Assembly (NCBI GenBank): GCA_000310025.1
Contig: FN649728.1
Span: 3,818,506-3,882,505, forward strand
Length of the DNA: 64,000 bases
Source: Ectocarpus siliculosus
Taxonomy: Eukaryota > Sar > Phaeophyceae > Ectocarpales > Ectocarpaceae
Direction: 5' to 3'
Shown: positions 40,019-54,400 of the stretch, piece by piece
Position numbering within the stretch: position 1 is the stretch's first letter
How the letters are laid out: the number at the start of each line of letters is the position of its first letter
Notes under the pieces: generated by a model
Database searches by the model: none
What the model was told of the DNA's origin: nothing
The model's input: only the letters and a program-made list of their open reading frames with translations
Program-made: the position numbers and the translations under genes

Positions 40019-43000
40019 GCATCTTCGTCACCGTCAAGCCGAAGGAGGAGGAGCCTAGCCGTCTACTACCGTTCTACTCTCTCTTTGTTCCGCGTGTCGT
40101 GGGGCAAGATTGAAGGACGGCATGAGAGTAGTTGAGTTGGTGTAGCCTTGTCTTTCGGTACTATTTGCAATTGGGCAGAAGCCTCCCTCGGAAACACTGA
40201 TACGAGGGGTGGAGAACGGAAGGTTTTAGTAGACGAGAACCGTTTCACCGTTTGGCTTCTGCACTCATGCAGCACTACGATAGGCGTATATGCTCGAAAC
40301 ATCTTTCAAAGTAAAACCGTCTTGGTTTGATTTGAGTTCGGCCTTTCGTGGTTTCTTTGTTTTTTTCTGTGCTCACGTTCTTGAGGGAGTCGTTTATGTT
40401 GCGTGTAAGTGTATAGTCGCTGTGCGACGCAGAGTAGCTGATTGCGAACGGGTAAACCAACGAGTTCGTGGCACCGTTTGCGTGTGGCGTCAGAGTGTTG
40501 TTGCAGCGGGTATGCATACGTTGATCTCGTTGTTTTGAGTTCGTACGGGGAGGAGAGTACCGCTCGTGTGGCATACACGTGGAGTTAAAATGGATAAGAA
40601 GGGACTGCTGTGCACCCACTACTGCTGTCAGCAGCAATAGCAGGAGACAGCGGTCGGTCGGAACACCGGCGGTTCACAAGTGGAAGCGGTAATTGTTGAA
40701 GTCTCAGGGAGGCACACGTCGCGCAGCGGTGTTGTCTATTGCGTGCACTTCATGGGGTAAAAAAGGCGGTTTGGGTAGTCAAACGCCGGCCATGTTGATT
40801 CTTCAGACTGGAAAGTATTCAGATAGGTGGATGGAATGGGGGAGGGAAGTAAATGTAGTAAAAAAAAGTAGGCCGTCCCTGTGGCGAACTGGGCTATGAC
40901 TTTGCAGTCTTCAACAGCAACTACAGGTGTGTCAGCGTGGGCATGGGAGAGAGAGGAGAGGGAGCGAGTTCCACCCACGATGTGATGTTAATTGTAGAGA
41001 GGAAAATGAAAGAAAACAAAAGACCCAAGAGGTCTCAAAAACCAAAAACAGTCTTAACCTTATGTCCTCACGACATCTGTCCGCGGCGACGGCGGAAAAT
41101 ATGTTTTTTCCTACCCTCCTTCGCCTCCTCTCTTTCCTTGGATCACGAGAGGGGCGAGCGCGTCGCAGCACGTTCTATCCGTCGTTATGTTGACACTAGA
41201 AAACGTTCACGAGGTACTCTTGAAACATGCGATCGCGGCGCCGAGACCTCCTTTGTTCCATTCTTATTTCTAGTCGTGTCATGCGGTTTTTTAGCGCCGG
41301 GATTGGATGCTACGGCTGTGGGGTGAGTCATGCCCCCCATGTATGCTACCGGTGCTTGCTTTGTGTTTGACGTCGTCTGTGTCACTCATGAGGCCACCAA
41401 CAACAACGACGAGCAACTTTTTTGAGTCACGACTGTTCAACTTTGGAACGGTTATCACGGACGACGGCAGGAAAGTTGTTCGTGCGTTTTTTTCATGTCA
41501 GGTCGGCTGTGGACAGCCGTCAACATCACTCCTTCCTGAAAACAACATCGAGGACACTCAAAACAGTCTCTTGTTTGTCGTCACCGCCACGACTCTCGTC
41601 GCAGACAACGCACAAAACGCAGGAACCGGTATGTATGCCTCTGCTGTACCTCTGTCTTGTGGTGCTTATTTCAGCCAGAGTGAGCGCAGATGCTCGTGCA
41701 CGGTAGGCTGGGTACGTACCGTATTCGGCAGATCGAGGTACTCCGTGGAGGTCAGAACTTTTCTCGCTTGAGGTCAACAACAAGAACGACGACAACAAAC
41801 AAACACAAAGTTGCAGACAGCTCTCTTACATTATACGAGTGTGGGGACACACGCATGCAACGAAACACAACAGATCCCTCGTCAAATCCAAACAAATCAA
41901 CCCGATTGGCACAAAAAGGTGCGTACACACGCGTATGTATATATATGTACTTCCGCAAACACAACACGAATAACAGCCAGCCGTCCAAGACGCTTCTCAA
42001 TTGACACTGCTGTGCTGGGAACCAGACCGTGAAGTCATCTTGACGGCGGCTAGACGGTAGAACATAAAACAACTCCCAACAACGTCACATCAATACACAC
42101 TTGATTTCAGCCCTTGGTACTCTACAAACTTCCAACACGTACACACCCGAAAATCCGTCAAAAGCGTGTTTGGCCCTGAAAGCACTCGAGCGACATGTCT
42201 CACTACTACGCGAACGCGCCGAGCTAGGTTCAAAAAGACATGGAAGTCATCAGCGTCCCTCAGGACTGCGCGGCTGTCAAAAGAGTCTCACGAAGCTGAG
42301 ACGTAAGAGAGAAGGGAAGTCAAAAAAGAAGCCAAACCATCAGAAAAGGGAGCACGCAAACCACAACAGCAATCAAATATCTTTCGGCGAAAAGGCGAGG
42401 TACAGGAAGATCCTGACAGAAAAACCCAGGCACAAAAGCTTGAAAAAAGGCCATGAAAGAGACACCTGCACCAAGCAAGGCGCACGGAAACAGAGATGAG
42501 CGTCCACAAGAAAACCGCGCTGCACGACATATGTTGTTACATGACGGAAGAAACAAGGCAATCCGAAGACACAAGAAATCGATCAGGGTCACGTCCCGTG
42601 TGCACCCAAAATCCTGAGGTCTCAGCACCGAACCCCGTTAAATACAATAGTATTCTGTGTTTGTACGCAGATTTTCTATTTTATAAGAAAAAAGAAAGAA
42701 GCGGCACACAAGGTCAAGATAAATCCTGGGGGGCGCGGAGGGGGGGGGGGCGAAAAAATGCGCGCGAAAAAACAAACTTTCTTTATCTCCAAGAGGGAAA
42801 GCAGATCCAACTCAAAAGGCTCCACTTCATCTTTGGGCTTTCGTGGCGTCCTAGTGCACAAAATGTAATCGGTGGGCCGTCCCACATCCCGAGAGGCCGT
42901 CCCACTAAGCGTTCCGGTTTGAGCTATTTTGCCGGGGCAGGTCAGGGGGGGTGGGAGGGTTCGTACGGCAAGCAGGCCGAGGGCTCAAACTCAACCGCTA

Positions 43001-43189
43001 ACTTCCGCCGTCGCTTTCGGAGGACTACCGCCCACACCGCCGCCGGTGCAACCCCTCACCCCCACACCCCCACCCGCCGAGGGGATGTAGGTGTTGCACC
43101 CAAGACGCGTCACTTCTACAATAAACCCTTCCGCCGACGGCCCCTTTCCAACTTCATCGCCCTCTCGGCTACAACTTAGAACGCGGGGC
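40019..43189. other. Intergenic, no firm gene
   Basis: The longest plausible frame is 41307-41771, plus strand (154 codons), with a hydrophobic N-terminus (MLPVLALCLTSSVSLM) and several cysteines, which could be a small secreted protein. I cannot assign it. The rest has short frames only. Confidence 0.25.
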
Positions 43190-43285
43190 GCTACCCTCTC
43201 CCTGGGGGGAGGGGGCGGGGTACTCTCGTTTCGCAGGCCTTAGCAGTTAGGCCATTGACCACTGCTCCAGGGGGGAGGGGGGGGG
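43190..43285 (+). repeat. Dispersed short repeat family, copy 3 (diverged)
   Basis: G-run, GGGGTACTCTCGTTTCGCAG, then CCTTAGCAGTTAGGCCATTG and ACCACTGCTCC. The tail seen in other copies is lost. It lies just beyond the 3' end of the histone deacetylase CDS. Confidence 0.6.
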
Positions 43286-43380
43286 GTGCCATTGTCTCGC
43301 CTCGCCTCCATTTCCGCCTCTCACAGCCTCGGCCTACACCCCTGCCATGTGTCCCGCGGAAACCCCACACCTTGACTGAT

Positions 43381-46300
43381 CTACTTCCCGCCGACGGCCC
43401 CGGCAGAAGAAGCAGCTGCGGCGGCAGCAACAGCGGCCTTGGTGTTTGGGACTGGCCGGCTTTGTTGCTGCAAGCGCTGCTGTTCTTGTTGTTGCCTTGA
43501 AGCGCAAGTCATGAGCGCCGATACGTGCGAAACTACCCCTCGCACTAGGCCTCCGTCCCAGGCCCGTATAGCCGCGTCTTCTCCTTCCCCCTTCGCCGCC
43601 GACGCCGCCACGGGGACTTTCCGAGAAGCTTTCTTGCGGTTTCCGCCGCCAACGCCGCTGGAGACGGGGGGGCCGCAGACGACAGCGACGGGCACGGCGG
43701 GGTCCTCGCCAACGACACTGCTCGCGCCTGAACCGGTCGCGCCGAAACCGCCCCCGGGAGGCTTGTCCGAGGGCGAGAGGGAGGAGGCCCCCACCGCCGC
43801 GATCGTGTTGCTTCCGGCTGGCGCAGAAGAGAGCAAGGGTGCTCCTGCTGCCGTCCGCACAGCAGCCGGAACCGTGTGCAGCATCGCCGCCGCCGACTTG
43901 CTGTCGGCCTGGTTACCCGCACCGGGGGCACCCACCGAGGAAGAATGAGGCTGCGGGGGAAAGCTGGCGGCCGAGCCTGCCGCTGCCGCCACTGTTGCCA
44001 CAAACTGTGGTGGCGGTCGTTGTTGCGCGTTGCCGCCGCCGCTCCCGCGCGTTGCGGGGCGGTTGCGGCGCTCGCGAAGGGCCGGGCCGGACCCGCTCCC
44101 CGACGCGCTGCCACCTGCCCCGCTGCTGCCGCTGGTCGTCGAGGCTGCCGCAGCAGCAGTCTCCGGCTTGTTTGCTCGTTTGTTGTTAGCTCGTGCCTGC
44201 GGCGGAAGGGAGAGAGGAGGAGGAGGAGGAGGAGGAGGAGGAGGACAAAGGAATACCGTTTCGATCGATCGTTCGAAAGCGGAGAACAGACGGAAGTGAG
44301 AGAGAGCAATGAAAACGGAAGGCGAGGATTAAACACACGGCTGCACATTTTTTCTCTCTCTTCCCTCTTCCGCATGAAAGGCTTCAGGTAAGGCCGCAGG
44401 AACCAACAAAAACTCCTAGCCCCAAAAGGGAGCTACGGCAGAGGACCTATAATAATATTAGTTGAAGAACAACTAAATGTGGAACGTGGCCTAGGTGACT
44501 GCGGCATTTTTCGCTTCATCGAAGCGTGGATGGACGTAGAGGTATTCGTGAGCAGCAAGGCTAGGTACTTTGTGGACGAGGAGACCAATCCCTTCCGTCA
44601 TCTTCCGTATTTCTGTTTTGGGGGTGTAAAAAAACGATGAGGCAAAGCGGGCCCCGGTCGGCTAGAATCTCCTAAGGTACCCCCTCTGTGGGCCCTCCTT
44701 TCCCGCGTCCCACGACAAACCGCCTCACGGAACTCAGCGAGAGCCGGTTGACATGCACAACAAACGTCACCAGGTACAGCGGACCTGCCAAGCCTGTACG
44801 ACATACCACTGCACACGACTAAGCCTAGCTGCCGGCAACAGACAAAGCAGTAGCTCGCCACTACTCACCTGCTGCGCGGCCTTCGCTCGAGACACCCGGG
44901 CCTCCAGAGAGTAGCCCCCCTCCAGCACCGAAACCACCCGGCCGGTCGGGCAGCAGTCCGCCAGAGCCAGGGTCACCCACTCGTACACCTCGTTGGAGAG
45001 GTAGTGGTAGTAGTCCTCAACGTGCCCGTCGAACCCTGATCACGGACACCACCATCAATCCGGTGGTATTAGACACATGGGGCGAAACAGATGAGTCGGG
45101 GAACCACCACCACTCCTGTTTTCTTGGCCTGTTTTCTTGTGGATTCTGTCTCCGTACCGTGGATCGTTTAAGCGTTGGGTTGGATGAAGCCTCCTGCGCC
45201 GGGCAAGAGTCCTCGCCCCAATTTTTGAAGGCATCCGGTCTAGTCGCGTTTTGGTAAGTGTTTTTTTTATGGTTGCTCTCCTGTGGCGGGAGCATGATTC
45301 TCCCGCCAAGCCGCCGCCGAAACCCGGGTACTCAGAACGCATCATCATGCACTCTCTCGTGTCTTCGCACTTTGGTGCCACACTCTCTCGTGTCTTCGCA
45401 TTTGGTGCCTTGACGGGGGACAACACAACCAGCCTTTCAAAAAACTCCCAAAACACATCGTCACGATGCACGTCATACATACCCTCGAGAGCTAGTTTTC
45501 TTCTTGCTGAACCTACTCACGGCGCCGCAAGGAGCAACACTACGGTGGGTGCTGTCTGGACACCAACCTTCGTACGCTTGTTTTCATTTTCTCCAAAGAA
45601 AGCGCAGCCTTTCAGAGTTGCTCTGTTGTATTGCCAGATCAATCCAACATTTGCTACTCGGTTGTGTCGTGCTCGTGCTCCACACGACATTGCACCGCTC
45701 GCGTCATCCTATCTTCGAAAAAAAAAAACTTGTAGAAATCTCTATTTAGCACCTGCCCATGGGTGATTTGAGGCAGGGTTGGGGAATGCCGTTTTCCGTG
45801 GTGAAAGAAAACAGCAAAAAAAGATACACATGAGCAGTATGCACTACATGGTCCAAAATAGCTGGTAATAAATACCATTGTTAAGGTACGCTCGCGCCTC
45901 GACATCCCACCTGCTGAAATGATGAGCAGATCCGGGCTGAATTCCTTCAGTCTGGCCAACAGAGTCTAATCCAGTCCGCGATGTCCCCGCAAACAGTAGA
46001 CAAGGAATCAAAAACCAACCACAGCAAACGGTCCCGTCCTCACGGACAGACGGGTGGATCAGATTGGCATCACAAGTATATTTCGGGTGCATGAGAAAAA
46101 TTGCGGTAGAGGCAACATCAACCAGCCGTTGTTGCGCATGTCAAGTCATCATCGATGGAAGTGCAAGCGATACTCTTACTACAGTTTCGAGGAGCACCGA
46201 ACACGCCACTGTGCTTGGCAACTCCTGACACCGCTGGCCGAGAGAGCAAGCAAACGACTGAATAACGCAGCGTCTACAGCATCAGAGCGACCCTAAAAGA

Positions 46301-47995
46301 CGCGGCACGGCTGGCTCACTCACCCTCTGGCACTTTTGCTTGAACTCGTTGCAGGCCTTGTTCGTGTACTCGGTTACCTTCGTCTTCGTCAAAGCACGCT
46401 TCTTCCTGTTGAGTTTCATGTGATTTACCCCCACACAAAATAAGACACAACATGCACACACCGCGCACGAGCGCAGAGATGTAAGCTGGAGATATGAAGT
46501 AGACATGAAGTAGACAGGCACATACTCTGAATGTTTTTATTTAGCCAACAACCTCACGAGAACCGTGGCTTGCACACTCGTATGGCGACCGCACCCGCCC
46601 CCAAAAAAAACAATACGCAACGTTCTTGCGCGTGCATGCTTGAGGCTCAGGCAGTTCTCGCGTCGCGATCATATCGTCTTCCTGCTTGATTGTCGCAGCA
46701 TGAATGAGGTGCTGATGGTGATGGAAAGGTCACGGTAATACCGCCGCTGCAGCTACTATCCTGCTGATGAATTTTTGTTGGTGTCGAATGACAATTCACA
46801 CTACCGCTACAGGTACAACGGCCCTTTCCACTGCAACGGGAAGTCCAGTCTGCTGCGTGGGCAACGGCAGATGGGCGTGAGCCGGAAGCTGGAACCCGCC
46901 GAGGACAAAGACAATCGCTAAAGCTAAGTAGTGATACGGCTGCCATGTTTGCATACGCAGTCCAAGCAGCCGAAGCCCTCTTCCTTTTGGCCAGAGATTT
47001 CGAAAAAGAGAAACCGTAGAAATACAGGCAGTTTCCGCTGACAGCATGAATTCATTGCTAGTCTATCTTAGACTCTTTTCAATGGATAGAAATGGATTTG
47101 TTGTGTCATACCAAGAAGAAGAAGAAAAAAAAAAAAGAAAGACAGTAAAGCAGTGTTGGTGTGAATCAGCTGCCAGCTGCCATCAGTGACGTTTCTGAAG
47201 CTCGAACAGCTCACACAGCTCTCGTGTTTTTGACTCCAAGAGCCCAGCGAGAAAACTCAACGAACCAAAAGAAATTAACGAATCTGTATACAGTCGTATA
47301 TATGTTGTACTCACGGCTCGTCACCCGGCGTAGGCCCAAGAGGTGACAGGGACACGTTGACGATGTTGGCGTCGTTGTCATTGAACCGCTCCTCTTCTGT
47401 GCCTGAAACAGCGGCAGCAGAGGTAGAAGTCGTGGCAAGTATTGGACACAAACGAGAAAGGAGCCAAAAACAAAAACGTCGACAGAGATGATTTTTTGTT
47501 CTTCTTTCTTTAAAAAAAAATACAAGAAGAAACCAAGAGGAATGAACCACTCGAAAACCAGAAGAGAAGTCTATCCCTTGGCCAGGCAGCAGTCTGCAAG
47601 GGCACAGAAGACCACACAAGTTGGTCGGATCGTAAACCCCTCACAAGAACTGCGTGATCGTCTCTAAATTTACGTACCAATGTTTTCGAAGGCTGTACAC
47701 GAGATAGGGAAGGGTTCAATATAGTGGGGCAGTCACTTTACATGATAGATAAAGTGCGAGCGTTGTCACGAACAAAACGAGTATCGACCAACAACCCGAC
47801 AGCATGAGAAGGGAAACGCAGAAACGCAGCAACTGGTACGAAGGATGCGAGTCTGCGTCCTACGACAACCTCCTCGGCCTCCCCCCCGCACCCATGCCAG
47901 ACCAGCTCTCAAGACCGAGGCCCGATCTCGGTCACAAGGCAACACTTCTTCGTTTCAAAGCGCATCAGCAGCAGCTAACCAGTAGCAGCAGCGGC

Positions 47996-48029
<34 letters not shown>

Positions 48030-51000
48030 CTTACCCGATGCCGGGTAGAACAAGTCCTTATCCTGGAGGCTGACCGACCCGAAGAAGACGTTGTCCGCGT
48101 CGCCATCGTCTAGCCAAGGCTTGTACACGGTCTTCGTCATGGGCGGCCAGCTAGGGGGCAGCGGCAACCGCGTGGTCATAGGCCGCAGGCACCTACACGA
48201 CCACCATGACACAACCAAAGCGGCACCAAAGAGCAGTTGTCATGGAAGCAACTGACCTCACCATCTGTGCAGCTCTTTGGGGTTGCCTTACGAGTAGACC
48301 GGCACCTGGAATCTGCTAAAGTTTACGCTCGGTGCGGCAATAACCAAGGGATTTTGTAGTAAACAACAGTATCATCTTAGACATAGCGGCGCAACATGGC
48401 CGAAGGAGGATTAGGAGCCAACAGAGAGTAGACCTTAGTGCGAAGGGGAATCCATAGTGCGAATGGCCGGAACTCGCATAGAGCCTCGCACCTGCCACCG
48501 ACGTCTCTCCTATCGCGGCTTATTTACCGGGCACCTAACAACATTGACGACAATCGGAGCTACGTTCTTACGGCGTCGAAAGGAAGACATATTCTCTAAT
48601 GTCTTTGTCCAAGATCGACATATCGATCACCCGAGAAAGATATCGGAGTTTTACTGATCAAAGCCTTGTGAGTTACTGCTGTTGCTGCTTCTGCTGCTGC
48701 AGCTGCGGCTGCTGTCGTAAATTAGTTTTATTTTCTGTGGTTTCTCGCGGTTCTTACCGGACGATCTCCTCCGTGCCGTTGCCGTGGTGTATGTCGATGT
48801 CCACGATGGCCACTCGAGACAGCTCGCCAGACCTCCCGTACCTTCCAGCGACAACCAAAGCAGACATTCAGCAGCAGCAACAGCAGCAGCAGCAGCAGCA
48901 GCAGCTGTGTGGGCATTTCTAATCACCAACCAAGAACCCGCATCCTACGATACGAATGTCGAGCACCAGCAGCGGCAGAAGAACCAACCAACCACCACCA
49001 TCGCCATCACCAAAATCAGCGGCAGCGCGCGGGAGGTTCAACTTTCCAGACCAAGACAACAAAGACGATCTCCCACAATACATACAATGCTGCATCGTTG
49101 CCGCTGCTGGCACTGTGTACAGTGCGTCATCTGCATTTGCGGTTCTCTACTTCTGCTGTACGCCTATGCTCGCTACCTACCTGCATCTGGCGTACGCCGC
49201 TCCGATGGCCGCGTTGTTGAGCAGGCAGAAGCCGCTGCTGTTCATGCCGGGGTTCTTCCAGAAGGACGAGGCTGGTGCGGACCCGCTGCAAAAAGAAAGA
49301 AAAACGAAGAAAAAAAGACACATCAGCACCAGCGTGACAACGACACAAAATAACAGACGCGGTTAAATATTGTTGAGAGGGGCAACAACACACCATCAAC
49401 ATCATCAACGACAGTAACAAAGAACAGAATACACAGCCCGCAGAGTTGGGAGGGAAAACAAGCCTGGACGATTCTGAGAAGATGCAGAAAAAGCGGATGG
49501 GGTGTGGAGGAGTGGCTTGAGCACCCTAGGTTTCTGTAAAAACGAACGGAGCATCTCAGACCCATCCTCGCTGCTGCTCAGCAGAACAATCACACGAAAG
49601 ACCAACGAGTCAGAACGAGAGAGAGAGAGAGAGAGAGAGAGCAACGAGGATTCTCTTGAGGGAACAAATGACGTTTGCGGGGCGTGTGTGAGCAGGGGAG
49701 CCAAACCGGGGGGGGTGGGGCGAGAGGAGAGAGATGAGGACATGCGTGGGGTAGGGTTATTACTACCCTTCACGGTGATTCTCAGCAAGAGGGACCGACC
49801 CATTCCCCCTGCACCGCTCCTGTAGACCAAGATCTACATGGAAAGGCGATAAGAACTTCTCAGAAATTCTTGTTTCCCTCGGGAAAGAAAAGTGTTACCG
49901 CCGGGGAGTGAGGCGAGCGAGCGCTGGCGGGTGTCGCCACCACAATTGTACCCTCCGTCGGCAAAAAGAAGTTTCGTCTTGTTCTTGCTGCTTCGTTTCG
50001 TCGTGTCTACATGTATGTACGTTCCACAACAAAAATGCACATTCTAGAACAATATGTAGTCTCTACAACAAATTGGTACATTCTACAACAAATACATGTT
50101 CTACGTGCCAAAATGTTTTCGCCAGACGCAAGTGGTGGTGGTCCGCGAGTGCGGCAGAAGCAGGTTGTTCAGCAGCATCTACGCAAAGACGGCGGCGTGC
50201 ACGGTCCTTTCACAAAAAAAGGTCGCGGTCGGGGATACGTACACAGAGCGGGTCCCTCCAAAGGCGTGTGCTGCGTACCGAATAATTCCGAACGAATAAA
50301 TACGCCACACGCAGCCCCCTCTCTCCCGCTGATATTGCGGAAACGGGGGGGGGGGGGGATATATTGGTCACCCCCCCCACTCTACTGCATGTGCCGTCGT
50401 GCCAAAGTACGCTATCTAATCGAAATGGGCAAAATAGAGGCTACGAGCCGGCCGCGGCGGCGGCGGCGCGGCGGCGGCGTGTTTAGACTCACGAAGGCCC
50501 GGCGTGGTGTCCGGGGGGTCTGACGGCGACGAAGGCGTTCGGGTTCTTGCCCTGAACCACTCGGTCCACCTGATGGAACGGTTGCACGGTACACGGTACA
50601 AATAGTATGGTGGCATGGAATGACGTGATATGGCACGGTATGGTGTGTCAGTGTGGTGCGGTACGGGTGCCCAGAATCGGTCCACCTGGTGGCACGGTGG
50701 CACGGTACACGGTACACATATGGTTCTATGGAATGGTGTGATGGCACGGAATGGTGTGTTAGCGTGGTGCGGTATGGTGCAGTGAAGAAAGACTCTGCAG
50801 TTGAGCAGTCGAAAAAATCACACGATGAAAAATGCGGGACGGTTCCGGTCAACCAATGAGAACACTTCGGTGGATATGGGTAGCCCAAGAATCCCAAGTC
50901 TCAGGCAGCGTACTGGAAACAAGATGTGGCGCTATCGATAGTGGTACGAAAGGGTTCGTTACGGCGCTGCACGAGAAAGCACCAACCCAGAATCACAAGC

Positions 51001-51397
51001 GGTTCCTCCAAAACGCGTTTCTCCAGGCGGATACCGGGCAGGACATACTACGGCGCGAAACCAAAACAAGCCACAAAAGACCTCAGCTGTTCCCTGTTAT
51101 TGTACATGTCATTCTGTGCTCTGCAATGTGACGGGAAACAGCGGTCATCAATGAGAACGAAACGAAGAAACAAGAGAGAAAAGGAAGAGCTCGCTAAAAG
51201 CTCTCGTTGTGTCGGTGAAAGGGGGGCCAGTGGCGCATCATCTCACCGCCAGGATGACCGCGCCGGCAGCCGTCCTCGCCGCCCCGTACGACTCCCTCGA
51301 GACCCTCGTGTCCACGTCCACGTACCCGACGTCGGCCTCGAACCTTCGCCCGAACCCGCCTCTGGCGTCACCCGCGGCTTCTTCCTTCTTCTTGCTC

Positions 51398-51433
<36 letters not shown>

Positions 51434-54400
51434 AGCTGCGGCGGGAGCTGGTTGTCCCCGTGGTGGCGGTGGTGGTGGTCAACTGCGGCCGTGTCAGGAC
51501 CAAGCGGGGTGCTGGACGGGGGCGCTCCTGCGCAACGCTCCTGCAAACACCAACCAAAACACGGCGGGAAGAAACTTATTGCTCCGCGAGGGGGGGGACG
51601 CGGAGGGGGCGAGGAATCCAACACTGCTGCCGGGGCGTGTGTGCTCGCCGGACATGCTGCGCTCCGCGAGCGCTTCTTCTGCGGTTCAGGTCGTTGCTGC
51701 CGTTGCGAGAGCGCAGAGTCGTCTGCAGTTCAAGGCGTAGCTGGCGTTAAGAGAGCGCAGGGCCGCCTGCAGTGCAAGCCAGGGAAGGGAAAACAACGCG
51801 GGTGTACCTACCGTAGGCGTAGGCGGCGTATTTATCATCGATTGTGTGGTTGTTCCCCTGTCAACATGCGTTTCTCGATGGCGTCATTACACACACCACC
51901 ATGAAGAAGACAAATTGGATATGGAGCGATCACGATCAACTGCAGGAAATGGACTACGCTAATGTAGCAACATCGTTCCGAGGAGCAAGTGTCACAGGAA
52001 GCGATTGTGATATTCACGTTGTTTGCACAGAGTATCGTCTATTTTTCAAGCACTCTGCACCCGAATGCTGGGTCGCCCGTTCTCGACGGCCTCCTGGAAG
52101 CCCCAAGCGTCAGTCTCGGGAGGCTGTGCACCAAAACGCGCTCGCTCAGTTCCCGCGCGGAGGGTCGCCGCACATGCTTTGGGGTTCCGGGGCATATGTT
52201 TCTACCTCCGCATTCGAGGCGTACTGGAAGGGGTCGGATGCGAACAGGTTCTCGTCGCCGTCCCCGCCGCCGTTGAGCCTATCGCCTGACGTCTGGGGTC
52301 CGCCGCTCGGCGGCGGGGACGGCGGCGGGAACCCGTTCGCAGCCGACCCCTTACGGTACTCCTCAAGTGCGGAAATGGAAGCGTGTGATCCGAAACTCAA
52401 AAGCATGTGCGGCGCCCCCTCCCCCCCGCGGGAACTACGCGAGCGCGCTTTGGTCCACGGATTCCTCAGACTGACGTTTTGTTCCCCACGAGACTCGTGT
52501 ATGTTTATTGGCCACCCGGTAAAACACGGGGGGTCGCCGCACATGCTTTGGGGTTCCGGGGCATATGCTTCTACCTCCGCATTCGAGGCGTACTGGAAGG
52601 GGTCGGATGCGAACAGGTTCTCGTCGCCGTCCCCGCCGCCGCTGAGCCTACCGCCTGACGTCTGGGGTCCGCCGCTCGGCGGCGGGGACGGCGGCGGGAA
52701 CCCGTTCGCAGCCGACCCCTTACGGTACTCCTCAAGTGCGGAAAGGGAAGCATTGCCCAGGAGCCCCAACGCATAGACCACGGCACCCTGCGCATTTATC
52801 ACATTCTAGGTCGAACGACAAAGCGATCCAAAAAAGACAGAGTACGCCAAACCATGAATAGACGCAGAAAAAGACTACGGGGAACAAACCCGCAAAGGGC
52901 GCGAAGCGGAGAGTGAAGGAAGGAGCTTGCGCTTCGAATTGGTACAGACATCCGCGGATGCTGCTGTACTCCGAGGCAGACGTACGTCTGCCTCGCATGC
53001 TGTTGGCGTTTGGAAACGTGGTGATGACATATTTCTTCCAAGGGCAGCATGGTTCCGCTTCCATTGTTGCTGTCGGTGTCTCCACGTAAAAAAACCGTCC
53101 CGGTCTCTTGCTCTGTACCACATTCTAACACCCGCACCGGTCTAACTGACGCGGATGTCTTTCGCCAAAGGGGCTGTTTTTTCACGGCGGTAGGTAAGGG
53201 TTGCAGGGCGCCGCCAAACCGTGTCTCCGGCGTTCGTCTGGCGGACGGCGTGACGGAGAACGGCGGTAGGAAACGAACACGCACGCAGAACGTGCGATGC
53301 TGCGACCAACTCGCCTGTATGTGCACGAGGTAGTCGTACTCGTGCACCCTCAGCAGATCGGTGATGAGCGCCGGTTGGATGAAAGACGGGTCCACCCACT
53401 CCAGTCCTCCTCGAGTTTACCCAAGGCAAGAAAGGCAGGGCAAGCAGAACATGAAGAACAAGCGAAGTAAGCAGAGCAAGCAACACGAGCAGGCCAAGCA
53501 GAGCAAACAACGTGTCATGAAAACTACTCGTTGTTTTGGTAGGCGATGTGAGTGCCTTCTATACTTTTATTTTTTCTCATGAAAAGAAGGGCACACGCAC
53601 AACCTACGAACCAAACGTTGCGTTCAATAATATTGTGGCCGGCTGACCAATCAAAAGACGGGACGAAAATGGTAAAAGCCTGTTCTGTGTTTGTGGTTGC
53701 TCATCATATTGATATTCTCTGTCGTTGCGCTAGTGCCAAGCAAGGAGGGTGCTGCTACTGCTCTTGCGCTTGTTGATGCTGTCGTCGTCTATCGTGTCGA
53801 GGTTTCGCCAAGAATAAACCCACCATGATCGCCACACACCACTAGCCCAGCAACAAACCAGCCCTGGCGGCAGAATAGATCTTGGACCTCCTCTGCACAC
53901 TAGTCTTTCTTTCTTCGTGACAAACACCGTCCTGTGTTAAGGCATCAAAAAAACAGCTCAACAAACACATTGCTGTATCTCGTCATGTAAGTGCTGTTGC
54001 TGCTGTACTACGAATATGCCAGACACCTTGGAAGGTAGTCCTCCGTAGGGCGCCTTGCTCCCCGCACAGCAGCTCGAGTCGCTTGGGCTTCTCCTGGTGG
54101 TTCTCGTGGTCCTCGACCCCCCTGCCGTCGCATCATGCAGGGAAAGCCAACAGTACGAAGCAGGAAATAACCAGATAACGAAACTCCGCACAACATACTA
54201 AGTAGCATGAAATGGGTAAATACCCTCGCGGTGAATATTGTTGTGATCGTCGAGTCCCTTGGTCGTACACCTCGGGACGTTGTGGTTTGTGGAACCAAAG
54301 ATGGATACGACCAATGGTATCTTTGAACACCGACAACACGTGTCTGAACCGGCTGATTTCTCACATGTGCAGGAGGCACTCCGGTGGGTAAACTACCAGA

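Noticed and set aside
43545-44375. 276-codon minus-strand frame overlapping the HDAC last exon
   Set aside because: Wrong frame: the overlapping frame with DGGLVRGVVSHVSAL joins in phase to the deacetylase exon at 44869.
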